Shown here: piece after piece, positions 10,400 through 19,407 of the stretch
Layout of the letters: every line of letters begins with the position of its first letter
Numbering within the stretch: position 1 is the stretch's first letter
DNA from: Chryseobacterium cheonjiense
GTDB taxonomy: Bacteria > Bacteroidota > Bacteroidia > Flavobacteriales > Weeksellaceae
Direction of reading: 5' to 3'
Assembly: GCF_012927265.1 (NCBI RefSeq)
Contig: NZ_JABBGF010000001.1
Coordinates: 1,238,502 to 1,302,501, forward strand
DNA: 64,000 nt
Notes under the pieces: model-generated
What the model was told of the DNA's origin: nothing
Seen by the model: the letters and a program-made list of their open reading frames with translations, nothing else
Databases searched by the model: none
Program-made: the position numbers and the translations under genes

Positions 10400-11581
10400 T
10401 TAATAATCTTCTGCTGTAACCACGGCTTTTTCCGATTCCAGAACATGGGAGAGGTTAAATCTGAATTGATTAAGTGCCAACAGGCTTTCAAGATGTATTT
10501 CACGGTAAAGATTATCCGGGTTTGGGATATCCCATAATCCGCTGTGATGCCATGTTTCAGGGAAATCCCAGTCGGGCCGGTCGATGATCGGATAAATACA
10601 GCATCCGTATAAAGGAATACCGCTTTTGATGATGGTAATACATTCTTCACCGATCATTTTAAGCCACGAATATCTTTTATGTTCCGGAATGCTGGTTTCT
10701 GAAATTACAACAGGTTTTTCATATCGCAGGTACACCTCTTTTACAAGAGAGTTCAGGCTTCTCCAGAGCGGATTTGGAGGATCACAATCCCAGTCAATAC
10801 ACTGTTGATCATGAATTGTCCACTGGTTGTTAAAATAAAAATTAACACCAATCAGATCCAGATATTCTTCTTTTCCCCGGAGTTCAGGGCATATTTTCCC
10901 GCTTAATATATCAAGTACCTGAAACTGTTCCTGATGTCTTTTCCAGGCTTCCGAACATAAATCTGTATCCGTCTGATCCGGTGCTGAAATATGAATAAGC
11001 GGTTCTGTAACCATAATTCTTACCGACTGATCTATTTCCTTCATCATTTCGATACCTTCTATATAAGCTTTCATCAGCATATATTTCACTTCCCATCCCT
11101 GATTGATACAATATGGACTGGTTCCTTTCACTTCACCGCCCAGCCAGGACAAAAAACTGACTTCATTGATTGGGGTAATAATAAGTTCTCCATACGGAAC
11201 AAGACTTCTGTATTTTTTTACAAATGCTCTGCACAGATGGGCAAAACGGCGCGCAAACATAGGGTGTAAAGGCGTGAGATCATCAGGAAAACCAAAATGA
11301 CAGATATCCCAGACCACCTGAATATCATGTTTATGAGCATGAATGATAATTTCTTCTACCTGGCTCCAGTCGTACACAAAAGGCTTTTTTTCTACATGGC
11401 TCCACCGGATTCCTTCCCGCACGGTGGTAATGGATATTTCGCGGAGTCTGGCATAATCTTCATTAATAAACCGGTCATGTCCCGTTAATGAAATAAGATC
11501 AATTCTTTCCCCGAAGGCATTTTGATGGTCTGCACATTCAAAACCTCCCATAATAAAAGAACGGAAGGGATTTTCGGACAT
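10400..11581 (-). CDS. GH1-like (clan GH-A) glycosidase homologue in a glycan-synthesis operon
   Basis: A 393-residue TIM-barrel protein related to family 1 glycosidases. Both carboxylates are in place: Glu140 in the acid/base motif PINEVS (cf. TFNEP of GH1) and Glu295 in the nucleophile position VISETS (cf. ITENG). There is no signal peptide, so it is cytoplasmic, which is unusual for a degradative enzyme. It starts 4 bp after the stop of UDP-galactopyranose mutase and follows a glycosyltransferase. Homologues are regularly found in exopolysaccharide loci with these partners and are sometimes annotated as amine oxidase. A role in glycan precursor processing or as a transglycosidase is inferred; substrate unknown. 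A start at 11599 (MIINRS) would overlap the preceding gene. Confidence 0.7.
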   Translation of the reverse strand: MSENPFRSFIMGGFECADHQNAFGERIDLISLTGHDRFINEDYARLREISITTVREGIRWSHVEKKPFVYDWSQVEEIIIHAHKHDIQVVWDICHFGFPDDLTPLHPMFARRFAHLCRAFVKKYRSLVPYGELIITPINEVSFLSWLGGEVKGTSPYCINQGWEVKYMLMKAYIEGIEMMKEIDQSVRIMVTEPLIHISAPDQTDTDLCSEAWKRHQEQFQVLDILSGKICPELRGKEEYLDLIGVNFYFNNQWTIHDQQCIDWDCDPPNPLWRSLNSLVKEVYLRYEKPVVISETSIPEHKRYSWLKMIGEECITIIKSGIPLYGCCIYPIIDRPDWDFPETWHHSGLWDIPNPDNLYREIHLESLLALNQFRFNLSHVLESEKAVVTAEDY

Positions 11582-11585
11582 TGAT

Positions 11586-12692
11586 CTATTGATTATCATT
11601 CTCGTTTTCTTTTGAAATTTTACGAAACAGCGCTAACGACTGAGCAACCACCTGATCCATATTGTAATATTTATAAGTTCCCAGACGTCCGGTAAAATAT
11701 ACATCCGGCGTTTCATCCGCAAGTTTTTTATATTGGTTATACACCTCCTGATTTTCCTTTCTCGGAATAGGATAATAAGGATCTCCCTCACCCGTAGGAT
11801 ATTCATAAACAATGGCTGTTTTCAAATGCTGCTGACCGGTAAGATGTTTAAATTCAGTAATTCTGGTGTATAGATTCGAGGTAGGATAATTAATCGTACC
11901 GCTTGTCTGATACTTATGCTGATCAAGTGTTTCAAACCGGAAATCAATGGAGCGGTAGGGCAGTTTACCAAAACGGAAATCAAAATAGCTGTCAATAGGT
12001 CCTGTAAAGATCAGCTTCTTATGCGGAATCATATCAACGATATCTTTATAATTCGTATTCAGCATAATATGAATATTGGGATGTGACAGCATTTTTCTGA
12101 ACATCTCGGTATAACTGTTTTTAGGCATTGCCTGGAAGATATCCGTAAAATAACGGTCATCACTGTTGGTTCTTGTGGGAACCCTTGCCGTAACCGAAGC
12201 ATCAAGATCCGAAGGGTCAAGGTCCCATTGTTTTTTGGTATATCCCCTGAAGAACTTTTCGTACAACTCTTTTCCCACCGCATTGATCACGACATCTTCC
12301 GAGGTCAGAACCGGTTTTCTGGCTTCAGCTTTAGATGCCAGAAACTCTTTTACTTCAGAGGAAGAAAGATTGCTTCCATAAAGTTTATTAATGGTTGTAA
12401 GATTAATGGGAATGGGAACAAGCTGTCCGTCTACGCTTGCTAAAACACGATGCTCATAAGGCCGCCACTCGGTAAACCGGGAGAGGTATTTAAAAACCTC
12501 TTCAGAATTTGTGTGGAAAATGTGAGGTCCGTATTTATGAATCATAATTCCTTCCTCATTATAATAATCATAAGCATTGCCCCCTATATGATCTCTTTTG
12601 TCTACAATAAGGATTTTTTTCCCCTGGTCCGCAAGGCGTTCGGCAAGCACAGATCCGGCAAACCCGCAGCCAATAATCAGAAAATCATACAT
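11586..12692 (-). CDS. glf: UDP-galactopyranose mutase
   Basis: A 368-residue flavoprotein that interconverts UDP-galactopyranose and UDP-galactofuranose in the cytoplasm. The FAD-binding GCGFAG (residues 8-13), DKRDHIGGNAYD and YGPHIFHT segments are diagnostic of Glf, as is the C-terminal FTGRLGTYKYYNMDQ with its active-site arginine. Length is normal. Its start overlaps the end of the upstream glycosyltransferase by 8 bp, and the GH1-like gene follows 4 bp after its stop. This implies that galactofuranose is part of the surface polymer made by this block. Confidence 0.93.
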   Translation of the reverse strand: MYDFLIIGCGFAGSVLAERLADQGKKILIVDKRDHIGGNAYDYYNEEGIMIHKYGPHIFHTNSEEVFKYLSRFTEWRPYEHRVLASVDGQLVPIPINLTTINKLYGSNLSSSEVKEFLASKAEARKPVLTSEDVVINAVGKELYEKFFRGYTKKQWDLDPSDLDASVTARVPTRTNSDDRYFTDIFQAMPKNSYTEMFRKMLSHPNIHIMLNTNYKDIVDMIPHKKLIFTGPIDSYFDFRFGKLPYRSIDFRFETLDQHKYQTSGTINYPTSNLYTRITEFKHLTGQQHLKTAIVYEYPTGEGDPYYPIPRKENQEVYNQYKKLADETPDVYFTGRLGTYKYYNMDQVVAQSLALFRKISKENENDNQ

Positions 12693-13782
12693 GAATCCCG
12701 TTTTTTTCTTTAACTTTATTTATCAATAACCTCATTTTATCATAGGTGTTGTCCCATGAATCATCGGCAAGAAATTCATCTACTTTCAACAGCCATTCTG
12801 TGCGCGAGTCCTTTTGAAGTTCCTCTTCTCCGGAAGCTATAAAAGCCTCTGCATTTTTGGCAATGTAAACAAGGTTCTCTTCACCGTAAGTTCTTACAAT
12901 ATCTTTAATAGGGCTGGAAATCACGGGAAGACCTGCCGAAAGATATTCAGGAGTTTTTGTAGGGCTGATAAATTCTGTGGATTCATTAATGGCAAATAAA
13001 ACCAACGCGATATCCCAATGGCTGATATAGCCGGGAAGCTCTTCATATTTTTTAGGGCCTAAATAATGGATATTTTCTGCCTGTGGAAGTTCTGCAGGAT
13101 CAATTTTTACCACCGGTCCTATGATAACGAAATGCCAGTCTGGCTTTTTTTGAGAAACTTCCCTCAGTAAAGCCGTATCAAACCTTTCATCAATTACCCC
13201 AAAGAAACCGAACCTTGGATGCGGAATATGTTTTTGATCCGGATGGTCCGTTACATGATAGCGTGCCTGCTCGAAATGTTTTTTATCAATGCTGCTCGGA
13301 AAAGGATGAATGTTGTGATGACGGTCTTTTTTGGCTTCATAAAGCGAAACACCGCCGGTAAAAACAATGTCGGCTTTACGGAAGAGCTCTTCCTCATATT
13401 CCAGTAACTGAGGCGGAGCAAACCGGAATGCCGACAGCTCGTCCATAGAATCATAGATTGTAATTTTAGGAGTCAGATGCGAAGTATATTCCAAAGCCAT
13501 AGGCGTATAATACCAGCACAGATATTCCCGGATGTTATGATCTCTGAGGAAGTTATTGATCTGTTTAGCCATACGTCTTTTAAAATCAGCTTGATGATCT
13601 TCCAAATAAATAACAACAACTGAAACGCCGTTTTGTTGGGTCAATTCATAAGAATCGGGACCAATCTTGGGTTCTTCAAAATAAAAAACGTTATACTGTT
13701 TTGCGAAACGGGTAAGCAGATGTTGCGGTCGCTGAAATACGAAATTCCACCGGAGGTGGCTGAAGCATAGAATATTTTGCAT
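12685..13782 (-). CDS. Glycosyltransferase (GT-B, family 1/4-like)
   Basis: A 365-residue cytoplasmic glycosyltransferase. The opening MQNILCFSHLRWNFVFQRPQHL is typical of a group in exopolysaccharide loci. The C-terminal Rossmann half carries ALVLFAINESTEFISPTKTPEYLSAGLPVISSP, where the family's E-x7-E-like donor-binding element appears as a modified SPTKTPEY form. It is the first gene of a three-gene overlapping unit with glf and the GH1-like gene, and possibly also the GT9 and kinase genes. Because glf is next, a galactofuranosyl donor is possible but not shown by sequence. Confidence 0.82.
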   Translation of the reverse strand: MQNILCFSHLRWNFVFQRPQHLLTRFAKQYNVFYFEEPKIGPDSYELTQQNGVSVVVIYLEDHQADFKRRMAKQINNFLRDHNIREYLCWYYTPMALEYTSHLTPKITIYDSMDELSAFRFAPPQLLEYEEELFRKADIVFTGGVSLYEAKKDRHHNIHPFPSSIDKKHFEQARYHVTDHPDQKHIPHPRFGFFGVIDERFDTALLREVSQKKPDWHFVIIGPVVKIDPAELPQAENIHYLGPKKYEELPGYISHWDIALVLFAINESTEFISPTKTPEYLSAGLPVISSPIKDIVRTYGEENLVYIAKNAEAFIASGEEELQKDSRTEWLLKVDEFLADDSWDNTYDKMRLLINKVKEKNGIHV

Positions 13783-13834
13783 TAGGTGTGATATTAAGTA
13801 ATCATAAAACTACAGTTTAAATAATAGCAGATTC

Positions 13835-13848
13835 ATGACCCGGGTCAT
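13835..13848. promoter_or_regulatory. Perfect 14-bp palindrome upstream of the glycosyltransferase operon
   Basis: ATGACCCGGGTCAT is a perfect palindrome in an otherwise AT-rich spacer, about 53 bp upstream of the glycosyltransferase start at 13782. Its position fits an operator for the minus-strand operon. No candidate regulator is adjacent. Confidence 0.4.
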
Positions 13849-13940
13849 AAATAAAGTAGTTTCTTTTCTAATTTTATACGGCCGAGAAAGCTTTTGACTA
13901 AACTCAGTTTTAAATAAAAATATCTTTAAATCTAATTAAA

Positions 13941-14099
13941 ATGATACCCGTTAATATATTACCATTTTTCACACTCTTTAATTCGGAATGGCAAAAAGGT
14001 AATGAGGATATACTGATAAAGGGACTGGCGAATACCAAGTCCCCTGATCATACTGCCGATTATTTTGTCAGCTTCAGTAATGTTAAATTCGGAATGTAA
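13941..14099 (+). CDS. Possible small protein, 52 aa, unrecognised
   Basis: This short frame is the only coding candidate in the 336-base gap 13783-14118. It runs from ATG 13941 to TAA 14097-14099, with an A-rich leader, a TTTTGAC element and a TATCTTTA box upstream at about Bacteroidota promoter spacing. The peptide starts MIPVNILPFFTLFN, is mixed hydrophobic/polar and has no known motif. It ends 20 bp from the stop of the convergent methyltransferase gene. The promoter-like context makes it a little more credible than random. Confidence 0.35.
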   Translation: MIPVNILPFFTLFNSEWQKGNEDILIKGLANTKSPDHTADYFVSFSNVKFGM

Positions 14100-14118
14100 A
14101 TTACTTCACTTTATCAGC

Positions 14119-14934
14119 TCAAAAGTCTGCATTTAATTTAGCAGCTACCATAATGTGCGGACTGAAACACAGCAATTCCCGGTCTTTTTCGGTAATCTGA
14201 ATCAATCTGAGAAGCTGGCTGCGTTTCACCGGATCTGCCCAGCTTTCAAAAAAACTGCCATCAAGCCAGGCCAGGCCCTCTACGGGAACCATCTCAATCG
14301 TCTCAAAACCGGCAAGGCTAAATTCTGTAAGTAATTCTGAAGGACGGTGGTAAAATCCTGCTGGCAGCATAAACGGAAATTCGGACGGAGGTTCATGAAT
14401 ACCCGAAGATAGTTCTTCAGTGCACATTGCCAAAATATCATGGTGATAAATAAGACCACTGTGAAGAGCAGCAACCGCAGATGCTGAATGGGTAATGGCA
14501 AAACCCAAAATTATCCCGTCTTTTTTCAGTTTACGCCCAGCTTCACGAAGTGCAGCGATCCGTTCATCCTCATGTTGTAAATGATACAGAGGACCGTGCA
14601 TAATGATCAGATCCTGGCTTGCATCATCCAGGGCAAGATGGCGTGCTTCTCCCTGAATACATCTGAAAAAGTTTTTTCCGGAACGCTTTTTAGCCTGATT
14701 GATATGCTTTTTTACCGGATCAATTAGCGTAACATCATGGCCTAAACCGGCCAGCCACTGAGCATAATGTCCCGGGCCACCGCCGATATCGGCAATTTTA
14801 GCTGATGGAGTAAGATATCGGCTGATTAATATTTTATTGCGTTCGAATTCAAGAGGTCCCAAACCTGTGGAAAGTCTCAATTCTTCCTGACTTTGTGTAT
14901 AGAATTGATCTATAGATGAATCTATAAATTTCAT
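14119..14934 (-). CDS. Class I SAM-dependent methyltransferase
   Basis: A 271-residue Rossmann-fold methyltransferase. Motif I reads IADIGGGPGHYAQWLA, followed by the acidic residue ending strand 2 (VTLIDP) and motif LIIMHGPLYHL. It belongs to the broad Methyltransf_11/25 group; substrate unknown. The start is set at the ATG at 14934 (MKFIDSSIDQFY), since the open frame continues to 15030 with residues not resembling the family. It is transcribed away from the pectin locus that begins at 15178, and nothing links it functionally to either neighbour. Confidence 0.8.
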   Translation of the reverse strand: MKFIDSSIDQFYTQSQEELRLSTGLGPLEFERNKILISRYLTPSAKIADIGGGPGHYAQWLAGLGHDVTLIDPVKKHINQAKKRSGKNFFRCIQGEARHLALDDASQDLIIMHGPLYHLQHEDERIAALREAGRKLKKDGIILGFAITHSASAVAALHSGLIYHHDILAMCTEELSSGIHEPPSEFPFMLPAGFYHRPSELLTEFSLAGFETIEMVPVEGLAWLDGSFFESWADPVKRSQLLRLIQITEKDRELLCFSPHIMVAAKLNADF

Positions 14935-15112
14935 AATTGTTTCATTAAAATTAATAATAAGAGTAATGAGCCGGCTTAGAATAAGCTGGCTGAAACGCAA
15001 GGATGCGCCTGTACGATATTTATGAAACAATTTTAATGAACCAAAGATAAAAAATTATTGCCGATTATAATTATTGGTCATAAAATGAATAAAATTGACT
15101 GACAGGTAAGGA

Positions 15113-15153
15113 CAGGATGCTCCGGATGCTCAAAAACTATATTTTTATTTTCG
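15113..15153 (+). promoter_or_regulatory. Putative promoter/activator site of the GH28-GH2-CE12 unit
   Basis: The element CAGGA (15113-15117, in GGACAGGATGC) lies 33 bp upstream of TATTTTCG (15146-15153), a match to the Bacteroidota -7 box TAnnTTTG. The same pair occurs before susC, the second GH28 and the second GH105 in this window. CAGGA would overlap or adjoin the -33 region, as expected of an activator site. This is an inference from shared sequence only. Confidence 0.45.
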
Positions 15154-15177
15154 TTTATTAGCAAAACAAAACCGGTT

Positions 15178-16554
15178 ATGACATTTCAAAACATATCAAA
15201 GCTTCTATTTTCTCTTTATTTTCTCTTTTTCTTTTCCGGATTAAAAAGTCAGGACAAATTTCCGGACGGAACTCCTATCCCAAAATGGTTTAAAGAAAAT
15301 AAACCCACCGACATCAACAAATTGGGTAAGAAATACATCATTACCGATAACGGATTAAAAAATGACAGCACCATCCTTCAGACAAAAGAATTTCAGGCTC
15401 TTATTGATGATGCAGCCAATAATGGAGGCGGTGTCATTATCGTTCCCAAAGGAACTTTTTTGATCAGCTCGGTTTTCTTTAAACAGGGAACGCATCTATA
15501 TCTGGAAAGTGGGGCAAAGCTAAAAGGCAGTGACGATATCAACGATTTTCCTGTGGTTACAACAAGAATGGAAGGGCAGACGGTAAAGTATTTTCCGGCT
15601 CTTATTAATGCAGATGGGCTGGATGGGTTTACCATTTCAGGAAAAGGAACTCTTGACGGAAACGGACTGAGATTCTGGAAATCCTTCTGGAAAAGACGCG
15701 AATGGAATCCCAAATGCACCAATATGGATGAAATGAGACCAAGAATTATCTACGTTTCCAATTCAAAAAATATTCAGATTGAAGGAATTACCGTAAAAAA
15801 TTCACCTTTCTGGAGTACGCACTACTATAAATCTCATTTTGTTAAATTATTAAATCTTACCATTTTAGCGCCAAAAGAACCGGTAAAAGCACCCAGTTCA
15901 GATGCGGTTGATATTGATGCCTGTACCAATTTCTTAATTAAAAACTGTTACATGTCAGTGAATGACGATGCTATTGCTCTAAAAGGAGGAAAAGGCCCAA
16001 AAGCTGATTTAGACCCAAACAACGGTGAAAACAGAAATATTTTAATTGAAGACAATACGTTCGGATTCTGCCATTCGGTTTTAACCTGCGGAAGTGAATC
16101 GATTCATAATTACAACGTGCTTCTGCGTAACTCTGTGGTGAAAGATCCTTCAAGATTACTGCATTTGAAAATGCGTCCCGACACGCCTCAACATTATGAA
16201 TACATTACTTTGGATAATATCAAAGGAAATGTAAAAACATTCTTATATGTAAAAGGCTGGAGCCAGTTTTTTGATCTTAAAGGTGAAGAAAAACCGAGAA
16301 AAGGATTAGCCAATAATATTACATTAAAAAATATTGACATCACCTGCGAAACCGCTTTTTCTGTTGAAAAATCAGATTTATTTGAGCTGAAGGATTTCAC
16401 TTTTGAAAACCTGAAAATTAAAGCGCTGAAGCCTGAAGAGCAGAATTTAGTTAATATTAAAAATTTGAAGCAAACCAAAGTAAGTGTTACCAAAATTACT
16501 TCTCTGAACCAGACTTACGATAAAAAAGACGATTCCGATATTTCCGCAAAATGA
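15178..16554 (+). CDS. GH28 family pectinase (rhamnogalacturonan/polygalacturonan hydrolase-like)
   Basis: A 458-residue secreted right-handed beta-helix enzyme of family GH28, first gene of the pectin locus. The signal peptide spans about residues 1-24. The family motifs are recognisable but altered: SSDAVD (around Asp242/Asp245) for NTDGxD, NDD at 262-264, CHS with His299 for GHG, and HLKMR at 329-333 for RIK. The catalytic aspartates and the histidine are therefore kept, while the substrate-binding lysine/arginine motif is rearranged. This suggests an exo-acting or rhamnogalacturonan-specific member. Its stop overlaps the GH2 start (ATGA). It likely removes galacturonate from rhamnogalacturonan oligosaccharides in the periplasm. 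Confidence 0.87.
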   Translation: MTFQNISKLLFSLYFLFFFSGLKSQDKFPDGTPIPKWFKENKPTDINKLGKKYIITDNGLKNDSTILQTKEFQALIDDAANNGGGVIIVPKGTFLISSVFFKQGTHLYLESGAKLKGSDDINDFPVVTTRMEGQTVKYFPALINADGLDGFTISGKGTLDGNGLRFWKSFWKRREWNPKCTNMDEMRPRIIYVSNSKNIQIEGITVKNSPFWSTHYYKSHFVKLLNLTILAPKEPVKAPSSDAVDIDACTNFLIKNCYMSVNDDAIALKGGKGPKADLDPNNGENRNILIEDNTFGFCHSVLTCGSESIHNYNVLLRNSVVKDPSRLLHLKMRPDTPQHYEYITLDNIKGNVKTFLYVKGWSQFFDLKGEEKPRKGLANNITLKNIDITCETAFSVEKSDLFELKDFTFENLKIKALKPEEQNLVNIKNLKQTKVSVTKITSLNQTYDKKDDSDISAK

Positions 16555-19406
16555 CAGTTTTCTCCAAAATATTCTTTCTTTTATGTGCTTGTTCACAACT
16601 CCTGTATTCCCAATCTAAGGAAGTCCGATTCCTGAGCGGAACAGATGCGGAACACACCAAAGAATGGGATTTTTGGGTAAATTCAGGAAGAAAATCAGGG
16701 AACTGGAACAAAATTCAGGTGCCGTCACATTGGGAACAGCAAGGCTTCGGATCGTATAATTACGGTCGGGATTATGTAACGTACAGCAGGAATTTTAAAT
16801 TTCATGACGAAACAGGCTTATATAAGCACAAATTCACTATTCCCAATTCATGGAAGGGGAAAGATATCAACATTGTTTTTGAAGGTTCAATGACCGATAC
16901 CGAAGTAAAAATCAACGGACAGGTTGCAGGACCTGTTCATCAGGGCGCTTTTTATGAATTTAAATATGATATTTCAGACAAATTAAATTTCGGAAAAGAG
17001 AATGTTTTAGAAGTCAAAGTTTCCAAAATGTCGGCTGACAAATCCGTTAATAATGCAGAGCGTTTGGCAGATTACTGGATTTTGGGTGGGATTTTCCGAC
17101 CGGTTTATTTGGAAGCAAATCCTAAAGAACATATTTCGCGAACGGCCATTGATGCCAAAGCAGACGGGACTTTCCATTCGAATATTTATTTAAATGAAAT
17201 TAATTCTGCCAACAATCTGAAGGTCGAAATTTTCGATGTTAAAAATAATTTAGTTGGTGAATCTCAGATTCAGATACAAAAAGGTGATACCTTAAAACAG
17301 ATTCAGTTTTCTGTTAAAAATCCAAAACTTTGGACAGCCGAAACCCCCAATTTGTACAAAGCAAAATTCAGTTTAAATAAAAACAGAAAAAATATCTTCC
17401 ATACCGAAGAAAAATTCGGTTTCCGAACGATTGAAATCCGAAAAGGTGACGGAATTTTTATCAATGGAACCAAAGTTAAAATGAAAGGCATCAACCGTCA
17501 TGTTTGGTGCCCGGAAACGGGTAGGGCAGTTACGGAAAACATCGATTTAATGGACGTTCTGCTTATCAAGGAAATGAATATGAACGCCGTTCGCTGCTCT
17601 CATTATCCACCGAATAAATCATTTTTAAAGATTTGCGATTCGCTTGGTTTATATGTTTTGGATGAATTGGCAGGGTGGCAAAAAAAATACAGCACAGAAG
17701 TTGGAAAAAAACTTGTGAAAGAAATGGTGGTGAGAGATGCAAACCATCCTTCCATTATTTTTTGGAGCAACGGAAACGAAGGCGGACATAATTTTGATCT
17801 CGACTCAGAATTTGCAAAATACGACTTGTCAAACCGTCCTGTAATTCACGCCCATCACAAGCCCGGAAATACTTTCAACGGTATCGACTGCAATCATTAC
17901 GAAGATTATTACAGCACCCAAAAAATTCTTGAAGGTGAAAATATTTATATGCCAACTGAATTTCTTCACGCTCAGGACGATGGTGGCGGCGGAACTTCTT
18001 TAGCCGATTATTGGGAGCTTCACTGGAATTCCAAAAAAGGAGCAGGCGGATTTCTTTGGGCTTTCGTGGATGAAGGTTTGGTACGGACAGATTTTAATAA
18101 CCAGATTGATGTGAACGCCATCAACGCTCCCGACGGCGTTTTAGGTCCGCATCGCGAGAAAGAAGGAAGTTTTTACGCCATCCGTGAAATTTACAGCCCT
18201 ATAAAAATTGATTTGAAATCGTTGCCTAATGATTTTAACGGAATTATTCCAGTTGAAAACCGCTATCATTTTACGAATTTAAAAGACTGTCATTTTGAAT
18301 GGAAATTAGTCAATTTCAAAACACCATTTTCTTCTGAATCAGGATTTGATATTGTTAAAACAGGAAAAATGCAATCGCCGGATATTCAGCCAACTGGAAA
18401 AGGAAATATCAATCTGAACTTACCTTCAGACTGGAAAGAAAGTGAAGGGTTGTTATTAACGGCAACTGATGCTTTCGGGAAAGAAATTTACACCTGGACC
18501 TGGAAAATCAAATCTAATAATGAAATTTCAAGACAGCTTTCAAATCTATTAATTAAAACAAATCCTGTTTCTATCGTTGAGAATGATTCGTTATTTATTT
18601 TAAAATCAGACGAGAAAGAATTTGCCATCGGAAAAAAAGATGGTTTACTGAAATCAGTCATTATTGATAAAAAAGGTAAAAAAATGTCTTTTAAGAACGG
18701 GCCTGTTTTCGTGAACGGAACAATGGAATTATCATCGATAAAATCCTTTGCGGAAGGTCAAAATCAACTGATTGAAGTAAAGTATAAAAACGGAAATAAA
18801 ATTATCTGGAAACTGAATCCGAACGGAATTCTGGAATTGAACTATGAATATTCTTTGAACGGCAATTATCCGTTTTCGGGAGTAAGTTTCGATGAACCTG
18901 AAAACTATATTATCAGTGCAAAATGGCTCGGGAAAGGACCATATCATGTTTGGAAAAACCGGTTGCAGGGACAGACTTACAATGTTTGGCAGAATTTGAA
19001 AAACTTAACCAGAACCGGACAATCACCGTGGGTTTATCCTGAATTTAAAGGCTATTTCGATGATGTTTCGTGGTTACAATTAGATACATCGGAAGGGAAA
19101 ATTACGGTTGGAACCAAGGAAGAAAAAATGTTCGTGAGACTTTTTAATTTTTACGGAATTTATGGAGCAGAAGGCTATCCGAAATTGCCAACAGGGAATA
19201 TTTCATTCCTCGATGCAATCCCACCGTTGGGAACGGTTCTAGCGTTTAATATTAACGATAAAACAGAATCTTTGGGCCCGGAAAGTGAAACGAATCATCT
19301 GAACGGAACATTTAAAAGAACATTGTATTTCTATTTTGGATTGCCGGATTTAGGTGATGAAAATAAACAGTTTACCATGCCGAAAGAAAATATTTTAACA
19401 GATTAA
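16551..19406 (+). CDS. Glycoside hydrolase family 2 (beta-galactosidase-like)
   Basis: A 951-residue secreted GH2 enzyme with the full domain order. A signal peptide (1-20) precedes a sugar-binding jelly roll (about 35-190), an immunoglobulin-like domain (195-295) and the TIM barrel (296-580), followed by C-terminal beta domains including a Bgal_small_N-like region (about 670-940). The acid/base Glu410 (WSNGNEGGH) and nucleophile Glu470 (PTEFLHA) are present. It probably removes beta-linked galactose or glucuronate side chains from rhamnogalacturonan-I; GH2 members in similar loci have several specificities. It overlaps GH28 by 4 bp and is followed after 1 bp by the acetylesterase, so the three are one operon. 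Confidence 0.88.
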   Translation: MTVFSKIFFLLCACSQLLYSQSKEVRFLSGTDAEHTKEWDFWVNSGRKSGNWNKIQVPSHWEQQGFGSYNYGRDYVTYSRNFKFHDETGLYKHKFTIPNSWKGKDINIVFEGSMTDTEVKINGQVAGPVHQGAFYEFKYDISDKLNFGKENVLEVKVSKMSADKSVNNAERLADYWILGGIFRPVYLEANPKEHISRTAIDAKADGTFHSNIYLNEINSANNLKVEIFDVKNNLVGESQIQIQKGDTLKQIQFSVKNPKLWTAETPNLYKAKFSLNKNRKNIFHTEEKFGFRTIEIRKGDGIFINGTKVKMKGINRHVWCPETGRAVTENIDLMDVLLIKEMNMNAVRCSHYPPNKSFLKICDSLGLYVLDELAGWQKKYSTEVGKKLVKEMVVRDANHPSIIFWSNGNEGGHNFDLDSEFAKYDLSNRPVIHAHHKPGNTFNGIDCNHYEDYYSTQKILEGENIYMPTEFLHAQDDGGGGTSLADYWELHWNSKKGAGGFLWAFVDEGLVRTDFNNQIDVNAINAPDGVLGPHREKEGSFYAIREIYSPIKIDLKSLPNDFNGIIPVENRYHFTNLKDCHFEWKLVNFKTPFSSESGFDIVKTGKMQSPDIQPTGKGNINLNLPSDWKESEGLLLTATDAFGKEIYTWTWKIKSNNEISRQLSNLLIKTNPVSIVENDSLFILKSDEKEFAIGKKDGLLKSVIIDKKGKKMSFKNGPVFVNGTMELSSIKSFAEGQNQLIEVKYKNGNKIIWKLNPNGILELNYEYSLNGNYPFSGVSFDEPENYIISAKWLGKGPYHVWKNRLQGQTYNVWQNLKNLTRTGQSPWVYPEFKGYFDDVSWLQLDTSEGKITVGTKEEKMFVRLFNFYGIYGAEGYPKLPTGNISFLDAIPPLGTVLAFNINDKTESLGPESETNHLNGTFKRTLYFYFGLPDLGDENKQFTMPKENILTD

Positions 19407-19407
19407 A

